Shown here piece by piece: positions 43,342-55,735 of a stretch of DNA of 64,000 bases; the stretch's first letter is position 1; each line of letters opens with the position of its first letter. The notes beneath the pieces are model-generated. The model did no database searches, was not told the origin of the DNA, and was given only the letters and a program-made list of their open reading frames with translations. The DNA comes from Hyaloraphidium curvatum (Eukaryota > Monoblepharomycota > Hyaloraphidiomycetes > Hyaloraphidiales > Hyaloraphidiaceae): NCBI GenBank assembly GCA_025558095.1, contig JAIVFI010000001.1:820501-884500 (forward strand), in the 5' to 3' direction. Made by a program: the position numbers and the translations under genes.

Positions 43342-44398
43342 CATGCTCGCGCTACGCGTTCTTTCGAGTCGGCGCGGCTTCTCGCTGCGGAAATATGATG
43401 GTGTCGTCCTCCTTCACGCGAAACGGAGCGCGATTCCCCGCTGCGCGCGTTTGCCGGGCGTCTTCCCGGCGAGGCCAGCCTGGGGTGCTTTTCGCGCCTC
43501 ATCGCAGAATGCGCGCGACGGCAAGCCAGTGGAGCAAAGCTCCGCACCGAGGCCCCCTGCTGGTCGCCAGAAGCCCGCGCTTCTGGCCAAGGAGGACATC
43601 TACACCGTGCCGAACCTCCTCACGTTCACGCGGCTCGTGCTCTCTCCGGTGCTGGGATACTTCGTGCTCCACGGCCAGTTCGGATACGCGTTCGGGCTGT
43701 TTGTTTACATGGGGGCGACGGATTTCGTGGACGGGTACATCGCGCGCCGGTTCAACCAGAGGACGATGCTGGGGACGGTGCTGGATCCCCTCGCCGACAA
43801 GGTCCTCATGACGACCCTGACGGTCACTCTAATGAGCGCGGACAGACTACCCGGTGCGTGTTGTGGGCTTTGGTGACGGAAAACGGATCAGTGACTTTGG
43901 TTCAGTCTACCTCGGCGCGATGATCCTGGGTCGGGACCTCGGGCTTCTCGCTGCCTCGTTCACCTACCGCTGGATGACCCTTCCCGAACCGGTTGGGTCT
44001 TGAGCGTCGCTTCCCCACGAAACGTGCTGACAGACGGCATGCCTTCAGCGTAGCTTCCAGCGGTACTGGGACCTTTCACTCCCAACCGCGGAAGTGACGC
44101 CGAGTGCGCTGAGCAAGGTGATTTTGGGGAAACAACATTTGCGTCTTCTTGCTCAAACAGATCCCAGCTCAATACGGTGCTGCAGCTGTTGTTGATGGGT
44201 ACATCACTCGCGTTGCCCGCGTTTTCCATGCCGGAGCTGTTCTTCATGGAACCCCTTAGGTAGGCGGGTCAGGTGCAGTTATCCCAGGTATCGTAATGCC
44301 ATTGAGACAGCTACACCGTGGCCGCGACCACCGCGTTGAGCACCATACAGTACTTGATTAAGCCGCCAATTCGGCGCCTCCCACCGCCGAAAAGGTGA
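43342..44398 (+). CDS. CRLS1: Mitochondrial cardiolipin synthase, CDP-alcohol phosphotransferase type
   Basis: Condenses CDP-diacylglycerol with phosphatidylglycerol in the inner membrane. The first ~75 residues are rich in Arg/Ala/Ser, like a mitochondrial presequence. The motif D-x2-D-G-x2-A-R-x8-G-x3-D-x3-D is complete in the segment from [11 protein letters not shown] to VLDPLADK. Introns at 43856-43907, about 43989-44046, about 44124-44168 and about 44256-44300 are phase-correct and yield [56 protein letters not shown] and a last membrane helix [15 protein letters not shown]. The eukaryotic CRLS1 layout is matched throughout. Converges with TMEM115, 17 bases between stops. Confidence 0.9.
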
Positions 44399-44415
44399 TT
44401 AGCGAGCAATCGAGA

Positions 44416-45809
44416 TCACTGAGATTCCCCCGGCGCCAACAGCTTCGCCTCTTCCGCGCCATTGGCTGTGGGCGCTGCAACCGCCGGAGGCGGCTGCGGT
44501 GGGGGAGGTTGCGCCTGATTCGGCGCCGTCTGCAGCCGCTGGTCGAGCGCTTTTAACGCCAGCGCCCTGGATAGTTCCGGCGATGATGAGTGGCAGACGG
44601 ACGTCGCGGCCTCTGGATCCCACCTTCTGCGCTCTGCGTCGGGCCCGTCGCCGGCACCAGAAGCCCCGGTTCTAGAGATGGGTAGCTCGTAAGCACCGCG
44701 ACCCGCACCGGTCAACGGGGCGCAGATGCGCAGCGTGACCATGAGGTTGAAGCACGAGTTGGAGAGCGGCATAATGAACGGGTGCAGGGCATCGGGCCAG
44801 AAACTGGCGAAACTGAAGGTTTCGGATCGGTCCCCCCGGATGCCTGTGGAAACGTGTGACTACAAGCGCAAGCGGCGCAGCCGTGTCCTCCCCACCGTCT
44901 TGGACCTGGGGACATCACCACGTGAGCCAAAGCCCATACGAAACGCGGCCCGGGCCCGACAAGGTCAACCCACCTTGTAGAACCGGATGTAGATCCAGGA
45001 GGCGATCGTCCCATACAATGCCATGAGGAATGGCACGTGGAATACACGGGCAAAGAAGAGCACGGCGTACACGAGGAGAAAGATGGACGGAAGGTACTGG
45101 CCGCCAAGTCAGGACCGCGCGAGACATCTGCAACGCACCCCGGTACCTTGACGCGGATCGAGAAAAAGTCACGGAAGAAAGATAGCCGGTGCTCCGGAAC
45201 GAGCTGCTTGAACGCGACCAGGAACCCGGACAGCAGTCCGACCAATCCGATCGCCTCCGTTTCGTAGCTGCGGGGCCGTGACCGTCATCGCAAGGCATCC
45301 CTGGGTCCGGGGAGCAACGCACATGTACTCTGGAGCCCGCGTAACCGAGTACTCGGCGAGCATGGTTATGCAGGTGAGGAGTGACGTCGACACCGTCACC
45401 AGGAGCGCGAAGATGAGGAACTGCCTGTTGCGCACTTAAATCAGCGACGCCCACGGGAGTGGAACTTGGCAACATGCCTCGAGCCCCAGGCGACCTCCAG
45501 ATAGCGTCCCCCGAACAGGAGGCACACGACGTTCGTCAGGAGCTGCGCGGCGAGAGACCACAGTCAAGACCAGGCCCTTGTGACGCGTCCCACGCCAATC
45601 GCCACCGTCAAGATGTTGCTTTCGTGCAGGCCCGCCGTCAGGAAGGTCCACGGGTACCAGAGGGCGAATGCCGGCACCATGGCCACCAGCGGGGCCGTCT
45701 TGCCGCCCCCATTCCGCAAGACGAACCCGACGCCGGAAAGCACGATCGAAGCCGCGACCAGCGCCCGCGTCACGGGTGCCCCGCGAAGTAGAGTCGCGAT
45801 ATTGCTCAT
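44416..45809 (-). CDS. TMEM115: TMEM115 / rhomboid-like Golgi membrane protein (DUF1751)
   Basis: Multi-pass Golgi protein implicated in retrograde transport. It begins MSNIATLLRGAPVTRALVAA with a first hydrophobic helix. The family signature ALWYPWTFLTAGLHESNIL is followed, after an intron at about 45565-45514, by LLTNVVCLLFGGRYLEVAWG. Further helices lie at about 45430-45360 and 45240-45190 (GLLSGFLVAFKQLVPEHRL), then LPSIFLLVYAVLFFARVFHV. The soluble C-terminus has PDALHPFIMPLSNSCFNLMV. Removal of an in-frame 57-base intron (about 44637-44581) joins DAERRR to ALALKALDQRL, as in homologues. It ends in a Pro/Ala-rich tail. Confidence 0.85.
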
Positions 45810-45914
45810 TGTGACGCGCGCCGCGCGTAGTACATCTATACGTGTCGCGCGGTAGTGCGTATAGCGGTCTCAGCCGCACGGCGGCACGCCGGCGGCACTG
45901 CTGGGGACGTTTGG
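45810..45914. promoter_or_regulatory. Divergent promoter region, TMEM115 / TSC2
   Basis: 105 bases between start codons, including GACGCGCGCCGCGCGTAG and several CG-only stretches. No TATA box is seen. Assignment is by position. Confidence 0.4.
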
Positions 45915-48900
45915 ATGGCTAGACGCGCTCGGGATGACAATGATGTCGAGGCGACCGTGCGCTCGCTCCTCGAGGAGCTCCGAGCCTCGCCGGCAGACTC
46001 GTTCGCCACCCAGATCGACGTTCTGGTACTGGGTCTGCCCTCTGGCCGCGCGAACGTGCTGACCGGCCGTCGGCCACAGAATGAACTGAACCGGCTTTGT
46101 CGGAGCTACAATTTGTTGCGGGACCTGGAGGCGATATGGGATGGGGTTGGGGGCCTGCTCGGGTCCGACGACCCCGGAGTTCGCAAGGCAGTCTGGAATT
46201 TCATGATCGCTTGCGTCGAAGGCAACCACGACAATCTGGGACCGCTCAGGATCGTGTTTTTTCGGACAGTGGAGGGCGGGTCGCGCGACCCGGCGGACCT
46301 GTCGTTCGCGGTGCAGCTCCTCGCCCGGCTGACTCTGGACGGGCGCGACATCAGCGGAATGGATGGGGATGTTGCCGTGGTTCTGCATCGCTGGATATCA
46401 TTGGCAATCGTGTCGGACTCCAAAGACAAGTGAGAGACGGCGGTCCGGGCCAGGTGCGGGTCGCTAAGGACTCGCGGTCGATTCGAGCAGATCGGGTCAC
46501 CCGTCCGTCTTTGCGGGTTCGGACGCCCTCGTCGGGGAAGTGCTCAAGATCCTGAACTTGATCAGCAACATCCTCAAGTTCAGCGCACCTCTGCTAGACA
46601 CCGCGGCCACCACGTCTGTCCTTTGCGACACTTGCACCGTCGCGCAAGCAGCACTGGCCGTCTTGTTTAACCCGACAGAGTATTCTGGTGGGAACGACAG
46701 CCATTTGGTTGGGCGAGGCTCCTCTGACAAGCCCCGCCTTCCGAAGCTGCGCCGCAGGAAGTCATCACTGTTTCGCTCCAGATCCTCGACGTCGCCGTAA
46801 GATACGCGTCCGTGCCATTCTCGGCCCTCGAGCAGGTTGTCAGGCTGCTTTGCAAGACGGTGAACCTGGGTTCAAGCTTCGACTCCAGCTGGGCCATCAT
46901 GCGCAATCTTCTCAAGTCCCACTGTGCCTACACGGCCGTGAACCTGATGTGCGAGATCATGGACCCCGGCGAGGATCGCGGGGGCATTCCCTTGGACGAA
47001 TCTGTTGTCAGGGGCGCCGTTTTGTTCGTGGGGATGGCCTGCTGGGGCGCCCAGCGCGTCCAAACACTGCTCTTCACCTACGGTCAGCTGCTACCCTCGA
47101 TGATCGCCACCTTGGCTCAACAGTCCGAGATCGTTGACCATGAGGTTCTCCTGAGCGTCAACAGGCTGGTCAAGAAGTACGGCGGCGATCTCACGGTCCT
47201 GGAATGGAACTGCGTCCTTGAGGTTTTGCAGAAGCTTCGGAGGCACTGCTACATGTCGTCCGACCGGGACTTCGGCGTTACCTGGAGGCTTGGGGACGAC
47301 GTTGACTCTTCCGGTGCGGGTCAGTCTAGCATCGTGCAGCTCTACAACAGCCTGCTGGTGGCAACCAGGTCTCACCTGTCGACGGGGGCGCCGTCGGTCA
47401 GCGCGGAGCTCGATGTGTTCTACGACCTCGTGCTTGAACTCGCGCGCGGACCGTCTGTCGGTGGCGGTCGCGCCCGGTCTCTTTCGGGTGGAGGAGCGCC
47501 GGCCCAACCGGCGATCCTTTCGCAGGGCATCGTCTCTGGCATGCTGGATTACTTCCACAAGTCCGGCCGCTTAAATCTCCTGGATCCGGCGGGAATCGAT
47601 CTGTTTTCGACGATCTGTGTGCTCTTTTTCGTCGTGGATCAGCGACCTCGCATCCGAGCCCAGGTGCTTGCCATGCTGGAACGCCTGTATGCTCCCTCGG
47701 TCGGCACAGGCTTAGTGGATCGGATACTCCTTCCCCATGTGTTTGCTCGACTCCCGGAGGAAACGGATCCTCAAATTGCGGCAGGCTGTCTGCAGTTGCT
47801 GGCCGCGGCTTTGGGCGACGGGTTTGGCGGGAGCGCGACGGACGCCCATTTCCATTCTTTCGTGGGACTTCTCTTCGATTGCGCTTCGTCCTCCTCCCCT
47901 GTTGGGGCACAGGCCGCGGCGGTGCTTGCCGACACTTTCGTCGCTTGCTTTCAAGGCCGGCAACCGGCTCGTTTCGCCCCGACCATATTCTTGGAGCTCG
48001 TCAAGTTTCTGGGAAGGACTGATGCGAATGCAGCTGCACGCTTGGAAACGCTGAAGCTTCTTGCACAGCTGCGCGCGGACCGCCAACACAGGGTCCGCTT
48101 GGAGGGACTGCGGGGGCGGCGCCTTCGAGGCGTAATGCCTGCGGCAGGGGACGATGCCTCCGCGCCGTCAGAAGGATCCATGCTCCTGTTCTCGGCAGTG
48201 GTCAGTTTCCGCGAGGAGGAGGGCAGTACCAAGGGCCAGACGGTCTCGTTCGGGGATGATGGCATGCAGGACGATCTCGCTTCCGATACCACCAAAAGAC
48301 AGCCGGATGGCGAGGAAGCTGTGGGCCAATCCGACGTCCTTCTCCCAGTTTCAGCCTATGTCGAGCAGCTGACTGCTCTAATGCGCGCCGAAAAGGATTG
48401 GGACGTGTTCTCCGCCGTCGTTGTGCTTTTGCCGAAGCAGCTGGCGAACTTCACGCTGTTTAGGGGCTGCCGCGTATCTCTGAACGCCCTCCGTGCAGGA
48501 CTGTGCGAAAGCATCACTTCGGACCTGCTGGCGCCGCAGCTTGTTCTTGCAAAGGGTGCCAAACGGGCGGACGTGTACCTGCAGGCCTACCGCTTGCTGA
48601 CCTCGCTGATGCCGTACAAGGGTTTCTTCGCCAAAGCGGGCCTCGACGACATGGTGCTCGCGTTCCAACTTGGGCTGACGAAGTGGCCGACGACCGCCAG
48701 ACCTTGCGTCCATTCACTTCTGCAGTGTTTGCATGAGGTGCCTTCGAGCATGGTGAAGTTTCTGCCCAACACTCTCGTCAGGATGGCCCAGGTCATTTCC
48801 ACAACATCGCTTTCTGTGCACATCCTGGAGTTCCTCTCGGTCCTCGCGCGCATGCCTTCACTGTACAGCAATTTTGTGGAGGCGGACTTCAAGAGGGTGT

Positions 48901-50823
48901 TTGGAATCGCTTTGCACTACATTCAGCATTCTTCGGCCGTAACGAGCGCTGGTCAAGTGTCGGCGCCCAACAGTTACGCTTTGGGCCAGTTTGTCATCTA
49001 CCTGTCATACCACGTCGTCACGGTGTGGTTCATGAACCTGCCAGTTCGGGAACGTCGACGTTATGTTCCCTTCATCGTGCACTATCTCGCGCTCGCCAAC
49101 GGCCCCGCACCTGCTCTGGACGAGAGGATCGAGGTCCTGGTGGACATGCTCCTGCGATACGCGTATTCGAACTCCCAGGCCAAACCGCAGCGCGGCCTGC
49201 TCGACGAGCTGTTGTTTGGCGAGCTTTCGGCGACCAGCCAAGTGATTTCCAGGTCGTGGGCGCAAGGTTAGCACTTGTGTGTGAATCCGTTTCCGCGCTC
49301 TCTGACGTTCTTCCAAAGGCGGAAGCCTCGTCACCGCTCGGACGATCCGGTCCCTCGGATGGTGCGAACTTACCGTACGGCGCCCCTCCGGCACCGCCAA
49401 ATTGCTCATTAGGTTGGAGAACCGGCTCAAAGGCGAAGAAGCGGACTTTGCGAGGGCGCTCTTCCCCATGGCACATTTGGGATTCGAGACGGTGGACGAC
49501 CTGGCTTTGATCTCCAAGGCAGTCCAGAGCACCTCTGGGCACCCGCAACAGGAAAGTGCGGTGGGCGGCAAGGAAACGAACCAGCAGTATGCCAAGGGTC
49601 ATGCACGGACCATATCGTCGAGATCGGACCCGGACGCTGCCAAGGGCTCTCTGGCTGTGCCCGATAGCTCGCTGAGGAGGGCGAAATCCATCAACGACAC
49701 CGCAGTTGGTAACGCTGGCGATGCATCGGCTGGCCCAAGCGAACCCGCGCGCGCTGGAGCTGAAGCTAAGGAGGCGTCCGCCGACCCCGACCCGTCGTCC
49801 CTCTTATCGACGCTGAAGGAGACCTTGATTTCGGACGGTGGGACCGGGGAGAGTGATAGGACGAACCACACGTCCACGCCCTATCCCTTCAAGGACGACA
49901 ACCTGCTGGATCCCGGATTCGTGATGTCGCAGCTCAGCACCTATCCGGATCTGTCCGGCCGAGCGGAAGACAGCACGCGTGCGCTGCCGGACGACGACGG
50001 CACGACCCGTGCCATAGCGGTACTCGACCGCATACCCGTGGTCGATTTCCACAAGATTGGTGTCGTGTACCTCGGACCCGGTCAGACCACGGAGGGCGAG
50101 ATCCTCCGCAACCGGCGAGGGTCGGCCGCCTACCACCGTTTCCTCGCAGGTCTAGGCTCGTTCAACCGCCTGCGGGACCTAAAGGACGTCTACACGGGAG
50201 GCCTGGACATTTCGCAGGATTTGGATGGCGAGTACGGCCTTTTCTTCGAGGATGAGGGCTCCCAGATCGCTTTCCACGTCACCACGCTCATGCCAAACAC
50301 CGACGGGGACGAGTCGTGCACGTCCAAGAAGCGGCACATTGGAAACGACTACGTGCTGATCGTGTTCAACGAATCGGGCGTCGAGTACGAGTTCCGGACG
50401 ATCCCGTCGCAGTTCAACTTTGTCAACTTTGTCGTGGCTCCCATCCTGGGGGAGAGCGGCCCGGCGCCTGGCCGCGGTTCGGACGTGCCCCATCTGTTCA
50501 GCGTGACAATGCAGCGGCGGGAGGACATGCCCGATTTTGGGCCACTGGCCGACACGAAAGTAGTCTCGTCAGCCGCCCTCTCCCCGCTCGTTCGACAACT
50601 GGCGACGCACGCGGACACTTTCGCGCAGATCTTTTACCTGAACTCGTCGGGAGTACCTGCGGATTGGATCTCCAACTGGCGCGAGCGATTGCGGCAGATC
50701 AAGCGCGCGCGGGAGAGGGCGATGAAGGTCACAGTGGGCGGTGGAGTTGGCGGGGGAGGCGAAGACGAGGGGCGGCAGAAGGCCGTGTTGGATCACGCGC
50801 TAGACTTCACCCGCTACGTCTAA
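45915..50823 (+). CDS. TSC2: Tuberin (TSC2), Rheb GTPase-activating protein
   Basis: GAP for Rheb and negative regulator of TORC1. It begins MARRARDDNDVEATVRSLL. Introns at about 46430-46490, 46689-46745 and near 49268-49400 give a continuous protein of about 1,550 residues. The N-terminal HEAT-like/tuberin region includes SLQILDVAVRYASVPFSALE, SSWAIMRNLLKSH and AVNLMCEIMDP. The C-terminal RapGAP domain has KIGVVYLGPGQTTEGEIL, GSAAYHRFLAGLG, YTGGLD and GNDYVLIVFNESG, whose Asn corresponds to the catalytic asparagine thumb, then PSQFNFVNFVVAP. The end LDFTRYV resembles the human C-terminus. It overlaps the XPO7 coding end by 17 bases. TSC1 is not in the window. Confidence 0.94.
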
Positions 50824-53800
50824 AGGGAGAAATGCGAGAGAGATCGGCCTCCACGAAACGCTCGTTCGCCAAAGTCCTCCGTTGTGCCGTTAAGCTTGAG
50901 CTCACGGTGTCCCGCGCCTTCTGCGAAAGGGTATTTTGCGGCACGCCTTCCAGAAGAGCGTCCAGCGACCCTTGCAGCACGCTCTGGCGGTGCGGCAGCT
51001 GCATCCCCACAAGCGTCGACGAGATCTCGGAGTACGCGGCCGGGTTGAGGAGCACCAGGGGCAGTAAGGGCCTGCTCAGGCTCCACTGGATCGAAGAGTC
51101 TTCGAGCAGAACGGCCTGCAGCAGCTGCAGGAGCGTGAAAGGCAGGATATCGCCGTGCGACTCCAGGAACCTGAGAAGGAAGTGATCTGAACCGCGGCTC
51201 TTGGTCCGTTCCGCGTAGACAAAGGTCGCAATGTGGTCCACAATGGATGCGCACGTGGCGGCGTTGGCGGAATCCGGGTTCTTCAGGACCTCGCTAACGA
51301 TGTGGAACAGGTGGGTGGGGATGGTATCCGGAATGCTGTCGACGAGGTGCAGGAAGGAGGGATCCGTCATTGCATCCAACACCTGGCAGCAGGCAGTCTG
51401 GAGCTTCTGGTAGTTGAGGATATCGGAGATGGGTATCTTCATCAGCCGGAACACGGCGTCGATCGCGGTCCGCAGGGCCGGATCGTCGTAACTGTGCGTT
51501 GGCAAGCGCGATTAGACACCAGGCACAGCGGGACGGCGAAAGCGACACATACAGCTTGAAAAGAGAAAAGTTCACGTAGCGGCCGGCAAGGGCGAGCGAA
51601 AAGAGACGGCTAGGGAGTTTCGTGAGCAGGAAGGAACGTGCCGATTCACACCAACTCACAAGCAGCTTTGGGTCCCCTTGATCTTCCTGGCATACGCATT
51701 GTCCAGTCCATACTCGGGCAGCGACGTGGCATAGCCCGCGTAGATGGCGAGGGTATCGGAAATGGCCCGGAACAGGAGCACCCCGTTGGGCGAAGTCTCG
51801 ACCGATATTCGGGACACGCGGTTCTGTGCCACTTCGCACAGGAGCTTCAGCAAGCTCGCGGCGACTCCGGGATCGCCGACGTGCGAGCGCAGGAACGGGA
51901 TGATCGCCGAGGTCAGGTGCGGCAGCAGCCACCCCAGGGCCAAGCCGTACGCCTTCTTCGACGAGATCGGGGCCAGGAACCCCTGGATGTGCCGAAACAG
52001 GTTCTGGATGGCCAACACGGCGTCGCCGGTAAAGGCATGAGGGGCGCGGGAAAGCTGCTGCAGCGAGTCGGTCCACGGGCGAACGAAGGCGCCAAACTCC
52101 TCCTCGCTGATGTCCCCGTCGTTGGCCGGATTCGCCACCAGAAGACGGGCCAGCAATCCGTAGAGCTGGACACGAACCGACTTTTCCGTCGCCGGGGAAG
52201 ACAGGAAGGGTATCTGGGGATGCAGGCCGCCGGCTGCGTCGTAGGCCAGTCAGACATGACGCTGCGGGCACCATGGGAACCTCCTACCCATGCCATCGCC
52301 AAAGAGGAGCTGCTGCACAACGCCGAGCTTCTTCATGTTCTGCGGCGGGACCTGGTTCAGCCGGCCACCGCGAAGCTCCGTGGCCACACGATCCGCACTT
52401 TTGCCGACGTGTACCCCAAAGACATCTCGTGCAAGAGCTTCACCGCATGCCGAACAATGACGGGATCGTCCTTCCAGACAGCCAATGTCGTGAACCTGTC
52501 GCGATTCCTTCTCAGAGGGTCCCGGTAGCGACAGCGATCGCGGGAGAACCAACGCATGCTCGCAAGTGACGGCAATGAGCTGCGCGGGCTCAGTGATTCC
52601 AAAGGAAGACCCCAAGCTCTCGTAGAGCTTCGAGTACCGTTGGCCGCTCTCTGTGCTGTATGTTCTTTGGAGAAACATAGTCAACAGCTCGGCGGTGCCG
52701 TGACGCGGAAACGAGCACCCACTTGCGCAAGGCATCCAGGAACTTGAGGAACGCAAGGCTCACGGCCGCAGACGAAGCCTTCGGGGTCTGCATCACCTGG
52801 AACACGGTCAAGGAAAGCATCCCGTCGCAGGTATCATCGTCCTCGGAGTAAACTCCGTAGGGTTGTCTCGAGGAAATGAAGTGGCTCGCCATGAGCAGCA
52901 ACCAAGCAGTCCGCACCGCGTGGCGGGAAGAAACTGCCTCCCTTTCCACCGCGGCAACCAGAGCTTCCACCGAAACCTTGTACGTGAAACGTGCAATGCC
53001 AGCAAAGAACTCCAGCTGCGCCTCGTCGTGCCCAGCGTCGTCCTCGTCGAACCTATCGCCCCCCCCGTCCAACCGCTGTCCAATGAACCGCGAAACCAGC
53101 GCCGTGGTCACTTGGCGCATCTTCTCCGTGTTCTTGGTCCCCACGTTCGAAAAGCTGTTGACTACCCGCGCCCAGAATTGCAGGATGTTTGTCACGGCCG
53201 TTGCAGACACCTCAACGCCAAAGGCCCTGAGCGTGAGCTGCACCATGTGGTCCAACCACAGCTGAAAGCCGCCAAGCTGGTCCACTTCCGACAGCGGCAA
53301 AACCAGACGCGCCATGAGCCGCGTCAGCTCATGGAAAGTTCCCTCGTCGGACAAGCCGTGGGACGACTGACAGGTGTCGGTCAAGCCCCGTAACAGGTGC
53401 TGCAGAAACGTCTTCCGTTCCTCCTCGGAAAAGAGCGATTTCCGGCACGCGGAAAGAAGTCCGATCGCCTCCATCAGCGGTTGGGTCTCGGGCGGCGACC
53501 ATTTGCGGTACAGTTCAAAGAGCGACTTGAGCGCATCGGGCACGTCGCTCCTCCACGAGGTTGGAATCTGCGTGGCTCCCGCAGCCTCTTCCGCTTCGTC
53601 CGGGTTCGTGCCGAGAAAATCGAAGGACAAGCACCGCACGCACAATCCCGCGGCCGAACCCCGTGCCCGCTTGATCGCCGGCTGGGCGTCTCCGAATGCG
53701 GAAGATTGGGTGAGGCGCTTCATGCACGCGAGGCTCGTCAGGAAGAGGTTGTGAAGGGCCGTGTCTCTGCCGCGGCCGCCGGGATCCGTGAGGGTCCGCA

Positions 53801-54551
53801 GGAAGGAAGAAGCCCGATTCGACCCACCTGAAGGATACCGCCGTACGCCTATGCCTCGATGCACTCTTGTTCCTCCTCTGGGAGCTATCCGACATATCCA
53901 GAACAATGGCCGACAGCAGATCCATGATAACGGGACCGTCGGGAACGTCCGAGTTGAGGAGGGCGACCGAATCGGTGACCGTGGCCTTGTACAGGTCGTC
54001 CTCCAGCCAGCCGAGGCAGGTGAGAGAAGAAAGAAGCCTTGCCAAGGCGCCTGTAACCAGGTTCGATGCGGCGTTCCCTCGCAGCGCCTGAAAAGCAGCG
54101 GCGCCTGGGAGACACATCGTCATCCCGAGTCCGGGACGTTTCCGGCCGACACACCCACGCAAGCCCGACTTCAACCCAATGTCCAGCGAACCAAAGTGGG
54201 AGTTGACGACCGACAGGAGCACGGTGGCGGCAAAGTACTTTGCCCAGGCCGTCTGAGCTTGCTCAAGCAGGCGCAGGGCGTTCTCCAGCGTTTGCTCGGG
54301 ATTCCGCTGGATCGCGCCCCGTTCCCCGCCCCGCGCCGCGATGGACGGCGGCACATTGTCGTAGGTCGGGAAAAGGTTGAAGAGGTAGATCTCGGCCTCC
54401 TCCCTGCGCGAAAGGTCCGTGCCTCCCAGGGCCACCGCGCACGCCTGCAGGACGCGACAAAGACGCGTCAGGCGCGCCCGGACGCCAAGCTTGGACTGAT
54501 GAAAATAACCTCTTCCACGGCTCTCAACCCCGCCGGATCCACCGCCATCAT
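50807..54551 (-). CDS. XPO7: Exportin-7 (RanBP16 family karyopherin)
   Basis: Ran-dependent nuclear transport receptor of the importin-beta family. It starts MMAVDPAGLRAVEE; a GTTATT-donor intron joins this to ACAVALGGTDLSRREEAE. HEAT repeats follow. Family hallmarks include LSFDFLGTNPDEAEE, TQIPTSWRSDVPDALKSLF, NRVSRISVETSPNGVLLFR, ISDILNYQKLQ and SIQWSLSRPLLPLVLLN, in the human order. The predicted length is about 1,100 residues, near human (1087). The coding end ISPFRRSG then TGA at 50807-50809 lies inside the last codons of TSC2 on the other strand. The FHA-like gene is 125 bases upstream in the same orientation. Confidence 0.93.
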
Positions 54552-54676
54552 CCGCCCGGGTAGCGCCGGGGAAAATTGTTTATTTGCACGGTGTAGCTGC
54601 GCGATTGGGCTGGGCGGCCGGCATCACCGCGTCACCCGAGGCGTCCCTCACGAATCGCTTCTTCTCGTTGCCAACA

Positions 54677-55735
54677 TCAAGCGTCACTACCGTCGCCGTC
54701 GCTGCCTTGCTGGCGCCGGAATTCCTCCCTCAGCATCCGTGTGATTTCCTCCTTGGTCAGGCCCGGATTCTGCTCCCGAAATAGGGGCCGATTCTCCTTG
54801 GCAAAGCGGCCATAGGCCGTCTTTGGCGCCCGACTCGACGGCCGCTCGTCATCGCTCGCCAGAGAGGACGGTTCCGGCGCACGCCTCTTTGCTGGCTTCG
54901 CTTTCGCCTTGTCCGGCATGCGCTTCAGTGCCTTGATTCGGGCGTCGGCCTCCCTGGCTTTCCGCCGTTCTCGCCGAGCCGCCCGTAGAACGCTCGCCAG
55001 CCTTTCCTCGTCACTCGATCGTCCGCCGAGCAGGTCCGACTCGGAAGTGATCTCCTCCGCGCCCTCGGAATCCCGGTCCCGCTCCTCATCCGTCGTCTCT
55101 TCCCTCTCGATGCCGCCTTCGACGTCGTCCCCCTCCTCCGCGGCATCGAGGTTTCCGCTTCCCTGGTCCCGATCCGGTGCGGAGGGTCTCGGCGACCCTT
55201 GTCCGGCCGCCACATGTCCTTCGTCGGTACGGTCATCGCTCCGAAGCGGAAGCTCCGGCTCGATGCTTGGCAAACGAATCCGTTCCTGATGGTTCGCGGT
55301 CCCAGAATAAGGAGAACCGGCTTCGCTGTTCGCATGCTTCGGAGTTTCATCCTGGGCAGGTGTTCGTCCGCGCCCGGAGGCGGCGCCCGCGACGTGGCCT
55401 TCCTTTCGTTTCAGGACCAGGGGCAACGCCGTCCGCTCCCCGTCGCCGTGGAATGTGAGCCGTCCGTCGAGCCGCAGGAGGACTCGTTCCCCCTTCGCGA
55501 CTTTGTCGCCGCCGACGTAAAATGGGTTCGCGCCGGTCGACCGGGTCACGAAGATTCCGTCGCCGCTGGGATCGACTTCCAGATCCACGGCATGCTTGCT
55601 GACGTTCGAAAGCTCCGCTTCGGGGGCCCACGGGTACACACCGCGGACTTCCAGCCTGCCAATGATTCCGTTCGGCGGGCAATCGAGCCGTGTCCCGTCG
55701 ACGGTCTCGAAGAAGTACGAGGAGAGGTCGCTCAT
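54677..55735 (-). CDS. FHA-like domain protein with acidic linker and HMG-like C-terminal segment
   Basis: Single-exon frame. From the chosen Met (MSDLSSYFFETVDG) it has 352 residues; a Met 48 codons upstream (55879) is possible but would leave only 8 bases to cyclin L. Residues 1-115 look like a beta-sandwich FHA or nucleoplasmin-like fold (HAVDLEVDPSGDGIFVTRS, NPFYVGGDKVAKGERVLLRL). Residues 120-290 are disordered and Asp/Glu/Arg-rich. The C-terminal 45 residues (TAYGRFAKENRPLFREQNPG, then LTKEEITRMLREEF) resemble helices 1 and 2 of an HMG box, with the rest missing. A nuclear, phospho-dependent scaffold is plausible but unproven. I do not recognise a named family. Confidence 0.65.
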   Translation of the reverse strand: MSDLSSYFFETVDGTRLDCPPNGIIGRLEVRGVYPWAPEAELSNVSKHAVDLEVDPSGDGIFVTRSTGANPFYVGGDKVAKGERVLLRLDGRLTFHGDGERTALPLVLKRKEGHVAGAASGRGRTPAQDETPKHANSEAGSPYSGTANHQERIRLPSIEPELPLRSDDRTDEGHVAAGQGSPRPSAPDRDQGSGNLDAAEEGDDVEGGIEREETTDEERDRDSEGAEEITSESDLLGGRSSDEERLASVLRAARRERRKAREADARIKALKRMPDKAKAKPAKRRAPEPSSLASDDERPSSRAPKTAYGRFAKENRPLFREQNPGLTKEEITRMLREEFRRQQGSDGDGSDA

